DNA of 64,000 nt from Capniomyces stellatus (Eukaryota > Kickxellomycota > Harpellomycetes > Harpellales > Legeriomycetaceae): contig LUVW01000027.1 of assembly GCA_001661515.1 (NCBI GenBank), positions 356,067 to 420,066 on the forward strand, in the 5' to 3' direction. A program made the position numbers and the translations under genes. Positions 21,990 to 32,717 of this stretch are shown here, one piece after another. Below the pieces are notes generated by a model that worked only from the letters and a program-made list of their open reading frames with translations, was not told the origin of the DNA and searched no databases. Each line of letters starts with the position of its first letter. Position 1 is the first letter of the stretch.

Positions 21990-23663
21990 ATGTCGGGAAT
22001 ATTTGAGACAAACAATAGCGATTCGACCTTGTTTATTGGGGGGCAAAGGATCAGTGGGGCACAGGTGCGCAACCAAAATGTGTTAGCGGCAGTTTCGATA
22101 GCAAATGTGGTGAAGACGTCTTTGGGGCCAGTTGGGTTGGATAAGATGATGGTAGATGATGTGGGAGATGTGACGATTAGCAATGATGGGGCGACGATTT
22201 TGAATTTGTTGGAGGTGGAGCATCCAGCGGGAAAGATTCTGGTGGAGCTAGCGCGGCAGCAGGACAAGGAGGTGGGAGATGGGACGACGTCGGTAGTGGT
22301 GATAGCGGCAGAGTTGCTGAAGAGGGCGAATGAGCTGTGCAAGAACAGGTTGCATCCAACAGCGATTATGACGGGATACCGACTTGGGTGCAGGGAGGCG
22401 TGTAAGTTTATAGCGGAGAATATGGCGATTAAGGTAGCGGGAATTGACAAGGAGGTGTTGAGGAACATAGCATTGACGACGTTGTCAAGCAAGATTCTCG
22501 GAAACTATGGAAACAAGTTTGCAGACATTGCAGTGGAGTCGGTGTTGGCGGTGAAGAGGACAGACTTCAAGGGGAAGACGACGTACCCGATACACAGCAT
22601 TAGTATTCTGAAGATCAAGGGGGGAAGCGCGTCAGAAAGCGCAACGATCAACGGGTTTGCGATCCACAGGGCATACGTGAGCCAGGCGATGGCGCAGAAG
22701 GTGGAGAATGCAAAGATAGCGTGTATAGACTTTGACCTATCAAAGGTGCGGCTGAAGCTCGGGGTGAGCATAGTGGTGGAGGACCCAGAGGCACTTGAGG
22801 CGATCCGGAAGCGAGAGACAGACATTACTCGGGAGCGACTGGAGAAGATTCTGGGGGCAGGAACAAATGTGATTTTGAGCACGCGGGGAATTGATGATGT
22901 GTATGCCAAGATGTTAGTTGATGTTGGAGCAGTGGCAGTGACGCGCGTGACTAAGGAAGAGCTGCGCAGAATAGCACGTGGTACTGGAGCGACTATCCTG
23001 ACAACACTGTCGAACCTTGAAGGCGACGAGACTTTTGAGGCAGCGTCACTAGGTTCAGCGGCGTGTGTTGAGCAGGTACGGTTATCGGATGAGGACTGTG
23101 TAGTGATTAAGGGTTCCAAGGACTCATTGTCAGCATCGATTATTCTGAGAGGCGCTAACGACCACATGCTTGACGAAATGGAACGTTCGCTGCACGACTC
23201 TCTATGCACTGTTGGCCGAGTTTTGGATTCGGGGTCAGTTGTTCCTGGTGGTGGTGCTGTTGAGGCTGCTATTGACGTCTATCTTGAGACTTTTGCCTCT
23301 ACTCTTGGGTCCCGTGAACAGCTCGCAGTTGCTGAGTTTGCCACTGCCCTGCTTGCCATTCCAAGGCAGCTTGCCGTCAACGCCGCAAAGGACTCTACTG
23401 AGCTCGTTGCCAAACTGCGCGCTTACCACTCTGCCTCTCAGCAGCCCCAGGCTAACGCCTCCCGCCAAGCCCTCAAGTACTATGGTCTTGACCTCACCAA
23501 TGGTACCTTGCGTGATAACAAAAAGGCTGGTGTTCTTGAACCCGCTATGAGCAAAATTAAAATGCTTAAAAGCGCTACTGAGGCTGCTATTGCCATCTTG
23601 CGTATTGACGACTTGATCAAACTTGCCCCTGAACAACAAAAGGAAGATCCTCACGCTCACTAA
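21990..23663 (+). CDS. TCP1: T-complex protein 1 subunit alpha (CCT1)
   Basis: An intronless 557-residue protein, typical length for the CCT alpha subunit. The CCT/TRiC ring folds actin, tubulin and other clients in the cytosol using ATP. Chaperonin motifs are intact: SLGPVGLDKM near residue 44, NDGATIL, GDGTTSVVV in the ATP site, the apical-domain stretch around IRKRE, the VVPGGGAVEAA motif, and NAAKDSTELVAKLR. The alpha-specific start (SGIFETNNSDSTLFIGG) and the acidic/His end (KEDPHAH) match the alpha subunit rather than the other seven. The ATG at 21990 follows a long purine-rich leader. Base use changes along the gene: the first two thirds favour G-ending codons, the last third C/T-ending codons. 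Confidence 0.97.
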   Translation: MSGIFETNNSDSTLFIGGQRISGAQVRNQNVLAAVSIANVVKTSLGPVGLDKMMVDDVGDVTISNDGATILNLLEVEHPAGKILVELARQQDKEVGDGTTSVVVIAAELLKRANELCKNRLHPTAIMTGYRLGCREACKFIAENMAIKVAGIDKEVLRNIALTTLSSKILGNYGNKFADIAVESVLAVKRTDFKGKTTYPIHSISILKIKGGSASESATINGFAIHRAYVSQAMAQKVENAKIACIDFDLSKVRLKLGVSIVVEDPEALEAIRKRETDITRERLEKILGAGTNVILSTRGIDDVYAKMLVDVGAVAVTRVTKEELRRIARGTGATILTTLSNLEGDETFEAASLGSAACVEQVRLSDEDCVVIKGSKDSLSASIILRGANDHMLDEMERSLHDSLCTVGRVLDSGSVVPGGGAVEAAIDVYLETFASTLGSREQLAVAEFATALLAIPRQLAVNAAKDSTELVAKLRAYHSASQQPQANASRQALKYYGLDLTNGTLRDNKKAGVLEPAMSKIKMLKSATEAAIAILRIDDLIKLAPEQQKEDPHAH

Positions 23664-23908
23664 GTCCTCTTCTTCTTATTTTTTCTTTCTTATTTTAATT
23701 ACTTTTTTATAGATAACTTTTATTCTTTATTTACTTGGTTCACTCCCCTATACCAAAACAAAAAAAAAATCAAATCAAATCAAATCAAATCAAATCAAAT
23801 CAAATCAAATCAAATCAAAACAAAATCAAAATCAAAATCAAAACTCTATATCTCAAACTAAATAATCAAGTATACTACTTTTAATCTACTATTCTCAATC
23901 TTTTACTC
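23664..23908. repeat. Pentanucleotide (AAATC)n array between convergent genes
   Basis: About ten perfect AAATC units from 23769, then AAAATC variants up to about 23842, in the short spacer between the TCP1 and TMEM198-like copy 2 ends. Confidence 0.9.
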
Positions 23909-24775
23909 TCACGTCTTTGTTGTCCTGAACTGCGTTATTATTCCCACCATCGACAGTAACCCCGTTCCAATTAGCAACCCTATTACCCCTGACCTCAAGT
24001 ACTTCAAAGTCTCCACGTCCTTAAATATCTTCAACACTGCACTTCCAAACCCAAACATCGTAAAACAATCCACCCCCACAAAAAACGAATACGACCCATA
24101 AAACGACGTGCTCAAAATCGTTGCTGGCCTCTCAAAGTACAAAACACACACCCCTAAAACTACCGCCATCAACACCATAAACAACACCCGCGCCCAGTTC
24201 TCTTGGAACACACTTGTCTGTGACCAAGAAAGCACATACGATGCTAACGCCACCCCGCCAAGCGCTCCAATCACAAACAACCCGCAACTGTACATGTACA
24301 GGAATAACATCCCCCCACATATTCCCCCCACTACCGCTACCCCAAGGTATATTATCGCCCGCGTGTTTTCTCCCTCAACTGGCGACCGCACCCTGTACAA
24401 CAACGCTAACGCTACCAATCCAACCACAGAAAATCCCGCCAAAAACACCGCCATCTTAATCAACCTCCTCCCAAAAAACGTAAACATAAACCCAATCAAC
24501 ATCAATATTATCCCTGATGCTGCCCCTGACGCTGTAATCCCACCATCTTTTGTAACTATTTATTCCCATTTTCATTTTCATTTTCATTTTATCTTTTACT
24601 TTTTATATTTAGCTTCATTCTATCAGTCAATCAATACCATATATTTACCTTCAATAGTGTCCGTTCCTGACAGTTTCACTTTATCTCCATACACTACTAT
24701 TACCGAAAGCAACACCAACAAAACCTGCAGCATCAACTGACTCGGCTTAGTTTGCATACCGCCCGATCTTACCAT
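23909..24775 (-). CDS. TMEM198-like membrane protein, copy 2
   Basis: Exons 24649-24775 and 23909-24546 on the minus strand give 254 residues. A signal peptide (LMLQVLLVLLSVIVVYG) is followed by a very short lumenal segment, an intron in phase 1, then the membrane core. The core contains FTFFGRRLIKMAVFLAGF, RVRSPVEGENTRAIIYLG and YFERPATILSTSFYGSY, aligning closely with copies 1 and 3. The second intron of those copies, in the codon after TFFG, is absent here and the frame reads straight through. The tail after the last helix is only a few residues (TQFRTTKT), shorter than the others. ATGs at 24775 and 24757 are both possible; the signal peptide follows either. Function is unknown in fungi. 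Confidence 0.85.
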
Positions 24776-27700
24776 TGTTTTTTTTTTTTCTTTTTTTTTT
24801 TTCAAAAAATCTTTTATTCCTTTATTTCAAACCGTGTTCCTTTCTTTTTCTTTTATTTTTTGTATAGGCACACAATTATCTTTAATTTACTTTGGTATCA
24901 GTCTCTTGCTTTTGCTTCCCAACTATCTGTTTTATCCTGTTTATATATTCCCACCCTTATTATGTGCTAGTCTCTCGGTCTATTTAATACCCTCGCGTTT
25001 CTATTTTAGCCACTGCTGTTTTCACTTTATATTCACTTTGCGTTTGTAAAATACTAACTCTCTAGATTTGCTGATTCGTATCCCTGTGACGATATCTGGT
25101 TTCAGAAATCTATATCTTAAATTACTATCAATATATATATAAATTTTCAATCGCTTCTACTACTCATATATTAGGTATTATTTAACGGCTATCAATTAAT
25201 TACTATCTAATAATAACCTGTGTCGTCTGATATACATTTATATATTCTTTTTGTATCTGTTTCCATTTGTATCTGCATTACCTGAAATGTGTATTTATCA
25301 GATCACTTCCCTCCCTCTCCAAAAATAATATATACATATAACTAGCAACAATTTGCAAATTACCTTATTACTGTCACTACTTATGTTTCTAGTTTGATGT
25401 CCCGATATATGTTGTCGGATATGAACATGTATTGATGCAAGTTGTTAATTTAATATGTTTCTTGGTTGTGTTTACTTGTTATAGAAATTTCTATCGTTTT
25501 CTGCTTTTATGCCGTTATGCCTAATGTTAATTTTAGATTTTGTATCTGTAATGACGGATTATCAAACTACTTAACACCAAAAAAAAAGAAAAGCTTTGTG
25601 AAATACCACTATTTACTTTTAATTTTTAAACCATTTACTCGATTTTTATGCGAAACTCCGAAATAGCCAAGTGTTATCCTGCTTGCTAGTTTCGATCTAT
25701 GTCTTACTTTTGGCATTTGCTACTTGCCAGAGCGCTTTATCATAGCTAGCGTATCTTTTTTTTTTTCTCTCTTTTTTTCTTTTACTATGCTATTACCACT
25801 AATCTGCTTTCGCTATCCGTATTCCTGTTTTTCTAGGTTTCATGCTTTCTATACTTACAGCTGTTTTTTTGTTTTTTTTGCTAATTATTTGCATATATTT
25901 GACTACCCTAGATCCAATATTACAATATCGGGGTTTAATAGTAATATCAGACATGTACTCCAACCAATTCCAGCCAAATTTTGTCTAGGCCTTTCCAAAC
26001 ATTACCATCGTTCCATTTATTCTTCTAATTTCACTACACCATCCACTCATTTGCTTTCAATTTTCAACTCTAAATTCCAAATAATCAACCAAATCCAGCT
26101 ATACTACTTCAACACCGTTATACTATCTACATACACCATTTTGTTTCTAGCCGCCTCAACATCATTTCTGTATATTTCCTTTATAACCCGCGTCAAGGTT
26201 CTTGCTTTCTGGACCACAGCTAATCCAAATATACTCTTATTTTGCTATCAATGTTGCCTGCCTTTACACGTCTGCATCCCCACCCCTCTTTTTTTTCAAC
26301 TCGCCCTGTGATTTCCCAACACCTCACATTTTTTGTATCGTTTAATAGGCACGTTTATTAATCCATTAATGCCATTATTAGAAATATCAAATCAAGCCAG
26401 TCCAAGTGAACTGCTTTTTTTTTTCAGGGCATTTATTCTAGGTTTCAGTTAATAAACCAACCATTTTAGTCTTCCAAACAGTCTATACAACAATAAAATG
26501 TTCAAAGATAATTTGACTTTTTTTTTCTTTCTCGATTTGCTATATATCTTGCTTTTAAACGACGAGAGAGAAAAGTCATCAAATATAAGTCACAACCCAA
26601 ACAAAGGTTGATTGCATTATTGATGACCAAATACAATTTAGCCAAATAGAGTTTATTAATTACAGAATATTCACTGTCGTTGATTGTTACATTTTGAATG
26701 CTTTCACAAAATAGCAATCTGGATTATTCATAATCAAGTTTCGAGTCCAGCTAATAATCAGACTTACTTTCTTACAATTGTGTATTAACAACAACTGAAC
26801 TTTTAATAAAGCAGCACATCATTCAAACTCAACCTCTTTATTTTGCTAAACTATTAATGTATGGCAAGCTAAAAAAAGCATCCGCCCATTCAATGACTAA
26901 TTGCGTATATTGAGAATGCTACCTCATCAGCCCCGCCCCAGTATTCCATAAATTACTACAAACTTGAATGTATACTCTGTAAATAACTTTATTTAATTAA
27001 CTACCAGTTTAAAAGTGAACATACAGAATGTAGTTGAATGTGTGATAAACTAGCTAGGTATTAAATCTGGACATATGACTTTGGATTGAACCAAAAACGC
27101 AATGCGAACTTCAAGAAAAGGTATCTTTTTTTTTTCCAACTAGGAAAAACAGGAGAATGGAGTAAATTGTGTTTTTTTTCTTATTAACTATTAATTCTAC
27201 ATTATCAATCAAAAATAAAACTCGAAAGGGTAAATAGCGTAATATAGTTACAGCTAAGAAACTGTAAACATTGCTATAAATATAGAAAAAGAAATGCACA
27301 AAAAAGCATACACCAAGCCTTGATGTTGAAATTGGTACAATATCAGCCATTTGGCTAAAGTAAAAGTTATAGTAGTATTAGTATTAGTAATAGTGTTATA
27401 ATGAAAGCAACTTTCCAGGATTTCAGAAATAATTCTCAATTTACTTTGATTTCTTTTTGAATACAATGTTGATATTTGAAGATATACACATGATTATTTA
27501 AACTAAACAATAGAAAGTATAAAAATCCTTCATCCTTTCTGACCCATCACACGCAAACTACCATTTATAATTGTTTGTTGGCTTTACAACTAAGGAACAG
27601 GATTGCCCAATTTTAATGGAAATCTTTTGCCGGTTTATACTGTAAACTTTAAGTTTACATTTATTTATTTTTGCTTAAATTGGCCAAGATTGTAGATATG

Positions 27701-29123
27701 ACAGAACAATGAGATATAATTGAATTGAAAAGGCTGTTTGCAGTTCCAACTACTAACTTAATATCCTATTTCTCTTCTTCAAATTGTTCTTAAAGCAAGG
27801 AGATGGACAAACAAACATCCCGATAGCCAAAACGATATGCAATAAAGCAAAATAAGACCAGGTATTCAAAGGGTTGATTATCTTTACAAATTTAATTGTT
27901 CAAGTACCCTATCTATATTAAATGTCCAGTTTTTTTGATAATCGCACGCTAACCTCGCAGCTACTCTGTGTGAATAGAGTAATCCCCGCCAGATTGTAAA
28001 TACTTGACAAAATCGACACAAGTACGGAATACATCAAAGGGATAAAGCACTATTTAAACAAAAGATGCTAATATGTTGGACATTGTGATTTGTGGCGATT
28101 AAAATAAATCAAATTCTTTGAATAGCAAGCCATTATGAGCTTTTTTTTTTCTTTCCCATAGAAATTTTATTAGACTGCAAACATTCTAGCTGTTCAAAAG
28201 TAAATGTGAAAGTCAGAAAATTCTGTAAAGATCTTATGCTTTTCCGGATAGCTAATTTTTGTGGGAGTTTTGAGTTATTTGGATTGTTTAAAGCAAATTA
28301 AAGGCAAAATCGTTTAATCAGCTTAAATCGACAGTGATTATCTCGAGCAAGTTTAACAAAAAAAAGTAGGTTTAAGACAATTTGGCTCATTCATACCTAC
28401 AATTATTCATAAATTAAACCTAAAAATAGACAAAACAATAAAGCAAACTAGGCTAAACTACAACAAGGTGGAATCTCTAAACTATAAATTAGATTGAAAC
28501 TATCCAAATAAAGAACAGTCAATATACTCATCTCACTATATTTTGTTCTTTTACCTCATTTAAAGATATACAGCAAATATACTTTAATCCTAATATCATC
28601 CCACCATATTCAGAGCCATTGACAGTGACATCAGTCAACCTATACTCACCTAGTACTTGATACTTGCACCAGAAATAACATCAACACAAACATCAACACA
28701 AACACAAACACAAACATCAACACCAAAGCTAAATTTCACTACAAAAACAAACCATATCTAGCTAGAATTCAATACCCATCTAGTATCAACAAGGTTTACT
28801 ACTTTCCGATTACCTTTTCACTACAATACCGTTTTAGACCGTTGTCCCGTCTGCTTTTTTAATACCAGCTTGACATACTGTAGATATTAAAAGTCTACCA
28901 TAACAATCCTTCTAAACGAAAACGATAGTTCCTAAGCTCGATTCAAATATTTGTACTTTTAACACACTAACCCATACATTAAATCCAGCAACATCTGTTT
29001 CTGAAACAAATCACCTAAAAAGGCCTTGGTACAGTATCGTAGTTAAAACACATCATCACTACCCACTGAAACAACTATTCAACTAAACCAATCACCCCAC
29101 CCCCATTCAAGTAAGAAAAAGAA
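24776..29123. other. 4.3-kb intergenic region
   Basis: Strongly AT-rich with T-rich and A-rich runs. A 195-codon frame at 25724-26311 is Phe/Ser/Tyr-rich without domain features and is probably spurious. From about 28560 to 29123 the sequence becomes A/C-rich and likely forms the leader of the following gene. No tRNA, rRNA or mobile-element signature seen. Confidence 0.4.
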
Positions 29124-30467
29124 ATGGACCAGAATTACAAGCAGTCACCACGAAGTGGATTCAAGTTTTTTGAAAGCCTCGCTAGCTCACGATATAGTGG
29201 TGATGAATCTAGCAATTCTTATGAAATTTTCTCGTCAAACGCGCAATCCAACCTTGACTCGAACAAAGTTGATGGACTTAACATACTAGAAACCCAAAAC
29301 ACTGGAGCTGTTTTCCAGGAAGACATACAAGAGCTCGACCCAAGTCATTTATCCTATACTACCCCATTGCCTGTGGACTTGAACACCATTGGGACAATGT
29401 CCACAAATAGCTCCAAGTCAGGAAATTTCACAGACGACCCAGCACCAATCAATAACCCTCTGGGATCTTTCCACTTCCACAACTCTGAGCCAAGTATCTG
29501 CAGCATGAGTCAGCCCGTACAAAGCTTCAACAAATTCTCCTGTCTGGACAGCGCTTTGGGAAGCACTACTGGGATCAGAAAGAACTCGACCTCAGAACAA
29601 AAAAGCTTGGACATGATTGGCTCTGAAGACTTAGTATGCAGAAACTCTAAAAACGAGCCAATAAAGCCTTTTGCAATTAAAGAAGCTCAGCTTGATGTTT
29701 CTCAGGGTACCAGCAATGTTGGGCTGGAGCCATTCAGATTTCCAATGAATACCATGAAGCCCCTGGGATTCAAAAACTCGAACACAAGAATAAACTACAA
29801 AGCACCAACGCTGCCACCAGGGTACGAAAGCTATGCCGTGAACAAAATAGCAGAAAATAGTTATGGGTTTGGCATTCAGATAGACGCCAAGGCTGCTTAT
29901 AGCCTTAGTGGTCTAGACACACTACCAAGTAACAACTACAGAGACGGCCAAGTCACAGACACAATCACGTATAGAAAATACTCTACCGGGGCAAACTCAA
30001 GTGGATCCACCTCGCCTCTTAAAAGTAGCAAGAACCCAAAGTTCACAAGTGCAAGCAATACATCAAACTACAGCAAGTACAATAGCCGAAACAGGAGCGG
30101 TTCTATAAGCATCGGCTTGGCAGCTGACCCGTCACAATCGATTAGAATTCCAGCAATCATGTTTGAGGCCCATGGCAGACGCAAAAGCGATAATTCTGAA
30201 ACGCAAGGCAGTGCCAATAGCAACGCGCAACCCGAAAAAATGTCCCGAGAGGACGAGGCTATGGAGTCGTTAAAAGAAATGATCTCCTCACTGAAAAAAG
30301 TGAGTGTTGCTAAGCGGAATTCAAAAGGTCGCCACAACAACAAAAACAACAACAGAGCCCCAAGTTCGCCAATTCAGACCGAAGAACTGAACCTGACTAC
30401 CACTACAAAGACACAAACCTCAAATAGCCAAACTCTTAACTCTAGACCATTGGCCTTAGCACTTTAA
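29124..30467 (+). CDS. Ser/Asn-rich disordered protein, function unknown
   Basis: A 447-residue intronless frame with balanced composition at its start (MDQNYKQSPRSGFKFFESL) and no signal peptide or membrane segment. It is rich in Ser, Asn and Thr and looks mostly disordered. Possible short motifs include GRRKSD and KRNSKGR, which resemble basophilic-kinase or 14-3-3 sites, and a short predicted helix EDEAMESLKEMISSLKKVSV near residues 375-394 that might mediate interaction. Coding is supported by uniform non-repetitive composition over 1.3 kb and by a preceding A/C-rich leader of several hundred bases. I do not recognise the family. Regulatory or RNA-associated proteins often look like this, but no role is claimed. 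Confidence 0.75.
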   Translation: MDQNYKQSPRSGFKFFESLASSRYSGDESSNSYEIFSSNAQSNLDSNKVDGLNILETQNTGAVFQEDIQELDPSHLSYTTPLPVDLNTIGTMSTNSSKSGNFTDDPAPINNPLGSFHFHNSEPSICSMSQPVQSFNKFSCLDSALGSTTGIRKNSTSEQKSLDMIGSEDLVCRNSKNEPIKPFAIKEAQLDVSQGTSNVGLEPFRFPMNTMKPLGFKNSNTRINYKAPTLPPGYESYAVNKIAENSYGFGIQIDAKAAYSLSGLDTLPSNNYRDGQVTDTITYRKYSTGANSSGSTSPLKSSKNPKFTSASNTSNYSKYNSRNRSGSISIGLAADPSQSIRIPAIMFEAHGRRKSDNSETQGSANSNAQPEKMSREDEAMESLKEMISSLKKVSVAKRNSKGRHNNKNNNRAPSSPIQTEELNLTTTTKTQTSNSQTLNSRPLALAL

Positions 30468-30754
30468 TAATAGTCCTTTAATCTATAAACCTGAGTATTT
30501 TTAACTATTTAATAAACTTTTGAACAATGAGTTACCACAGAAAATCCTGATTTTAATTGCTACATTACCATTATTAAAAAAAAAGTAAAAATAATAACAA
30601 AGAAATAGTTAAAAAAAATAAACAAAGTACTAGTAAACAGAAATAAAGTGGTAATATACATCCAGTAATAGCCAAATAGCACTAAGCATGATTAACGCAC
30701 ATGCATGTACAAACTGACAGTATACAAGCAAGAGCGGTCGTTGGGTGTATCATT

Positions 30755-32260
30755 TCAGCTTATCCAGGTAGATGATATTTTTGGCGTGTCCCCACCCAGG
30801 TCCAAACTCACTAGATTTTTGCTTAGTAGCGGATAAACCATCTGGTTTGGAACAAACGAGTCATGAGTTTTCAGCGCACCCAAACTCACCAAAGTCCCAG
30901 TAAGTAAATTCATATCTACTCCTTCATCCTCTTTAGCGCTTCCGCTACTTTCCGAGTCAACTTCTTTGTTCAATATCTTTAAAATCTGGGCCCATACGTA
31001 TCTATTGTTGGTGTTCTCGCTATTGGAGCTGTCGTAATTATCGTCAAAAATACTATAGTCAAAATTGGTTTCGTACTCGATGATGAGGTTGTGGATCTGG
31101 CTTGTCGTTGCTTGCAATCGAGTTGCCACTGCAATGTCATCTATAAGCTCTTTTAGGTTTATTAAGTATGTTTCAGCCAACTGGTCACCTGAGCCGTCGA
31201 CACGGGTTATGCTTGACTCGACCTCTTTGATTAAAGGTTCAAGTTTTTCAACAAGGGTAACATGCTTGTTCGATTCAAACTCGTCCACAAGAGCATTGTA
31301 CTCGCGCTCCTGCTGTCTGATTTGGGCATACAGCTCGTCAATCTATCCAAAATCAGCTAACCTTAGTTCCTTTTTTTTTGTCCAATAAAAATCTTTATAG
31401 CAGCTTGTAAAATAAAAGGAAATAAAAAACCTACCTGCTTTCTATTTAACGCCTCGATATCTTCAAGCTCGTCGCTTTGGCTGCTGCCGTAGGGCCCTTC
31501 TTCAAATATCAGATCTCTGGACTCGGAAACCAACCTATTACGCTCAAAAACCAACTTGTTTATTCCCTCCCTTTCTCTTCCCACCAGACCTTCATACTCT
31601 TTTATTTCGCTTTCCAGCTTTTCAATCTCGCTTTTAATGTTTGGCAAATTTGAAACTCTGTGTAGTAGGTTGGAATTAGCCACTATCTTTGCTTGCTCCT
31701 GCTGCATATTAACCCTGCTTTGCATCAAAAAAGTATAGTTGTTTGCTATCTCGTTTATTCTTTCGTTAATAGCCTCCACGCCACACAAATCTGCCAAATC
31801 AACTGTGCTATCGTAAAATTGCTCAAATTCCTGTTTGTTAAACTCTCCTTTTAATCCATTGCTACTTTTTAATGTAAAGCATACAGGCAAAAAAATTAAA
31901 CATCAATACAACTGCGAATTAAACCAAAAAAAAAAAATAACTAAAGCATCGAGAATTAACTATAAATATCAAAGGGAAATTGTGGAGCACTCACTTGGTT
32001 TGAATTCGACTTGGGTACTGCAACTGGGCACTCACGTTTGAGCAAATTTGCTTTATTGCAGGCAATTCATGTCTTGCTTCCGCTTCGGTTGAATTTCGAA
32101 CTATAAACGAACTGGTCACTGCACTGTACTTTTCTCTGTTTGCTGGGTAAATGTTCAGAGCGGCAAAATTAAAGAGTGTGTTTGGGAATTCAAACTTTTT
32201 TATAGAGTTTGAACATTCCATTAGTTCGATTAGAACCCTGTTCTTGGATTCGCCAACCAT
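30755..32260 (-). CDS. Coiled-coil protein of 426 residues, family not recognised
   Basis: Exons on the minus strand: 31995-32260, 31435-31861 and 30755-31342, with matching phases. The N-terminal 90 residues look globular (FEFPNTLFNFAALNIYP, then SSFIVRNSTEAEARHELPAI). Residues from about 140 to 215 form a heptad-rich coil (IKSEIEKLESEIKEYEGL), and a second coil runs across the second junction (QIDELYAQIRQQEREYNAL). The C-terminal part is acidic and Asn/Ser-rich before a short hydrophobic end. This architecture, a small head plus long coils, is common in kinetochore, spindle-pole and tethering proteins, but I cannot match a specific family. The second acceptor could be at 31862 (TAG, chosen) or three bases upstream (AAG), differing by one residue. 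Confidence 0.72.
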
Positions 32261-32717
32261 TTTAATTTAAAGGATGGATAAAATGTAGATTCGTTCTCTA
32301 TTCAACTAAACTAGCTTGGCTATCAGTTATTCGGATTTCTAGCAGAGTTTATCGCTTTTGGTATGCCAGCTTTAGAATCTTTCTTGACTTTTTTCCCTGA
32401 ACAGACGTTTGCCTATTTCTGTTTTTTTCTTTGCATTTAATTTATTAATATATTTACTTATTTTCTGTTGAATCGCTTGAACAAACAATAGTGGTAATAT
32501 TTCAATTAAAAAAAAACAATAGTAGTAAAACACATATTTACTTTGCTGCCATTGGCCTGCTTTGTTTGTTTGATTTTTTTTTATATTTTTTTCATTGAAA
32601 TTTTTGTCTTTATTTTTTAAAAGAAAAAGCGCTGGGTCGAATAAAATTAAATCGTTAACAACAACTAAAAGAAATTGAAAAATGTGAAATATATATATTT
32701 ATAAAGCAAATGGCAAC
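32261..32717. other. Intergenic, AT-rich
   Basis: Spacer between two minus-strand genes with poly-A/T runs. No feature beyond likely promoter and 3' untranslated sequence. Confidence 0.4.

Noticed and set aside
21371..22492. 373-codon minus-strand frame overlapping the TCP1 start
   Set aside because: It is a Phe/Leu/Ser-rich artefact of the polypurine leader and the opposite strand of TCP1, which is unmistakable.
25724..26311. 195-codon plus-strand frame rich in Phe, Ser and Tyr
   Set aside because: Composition matches T-rich DNA, with no motif, signal or exon structure supporting it.
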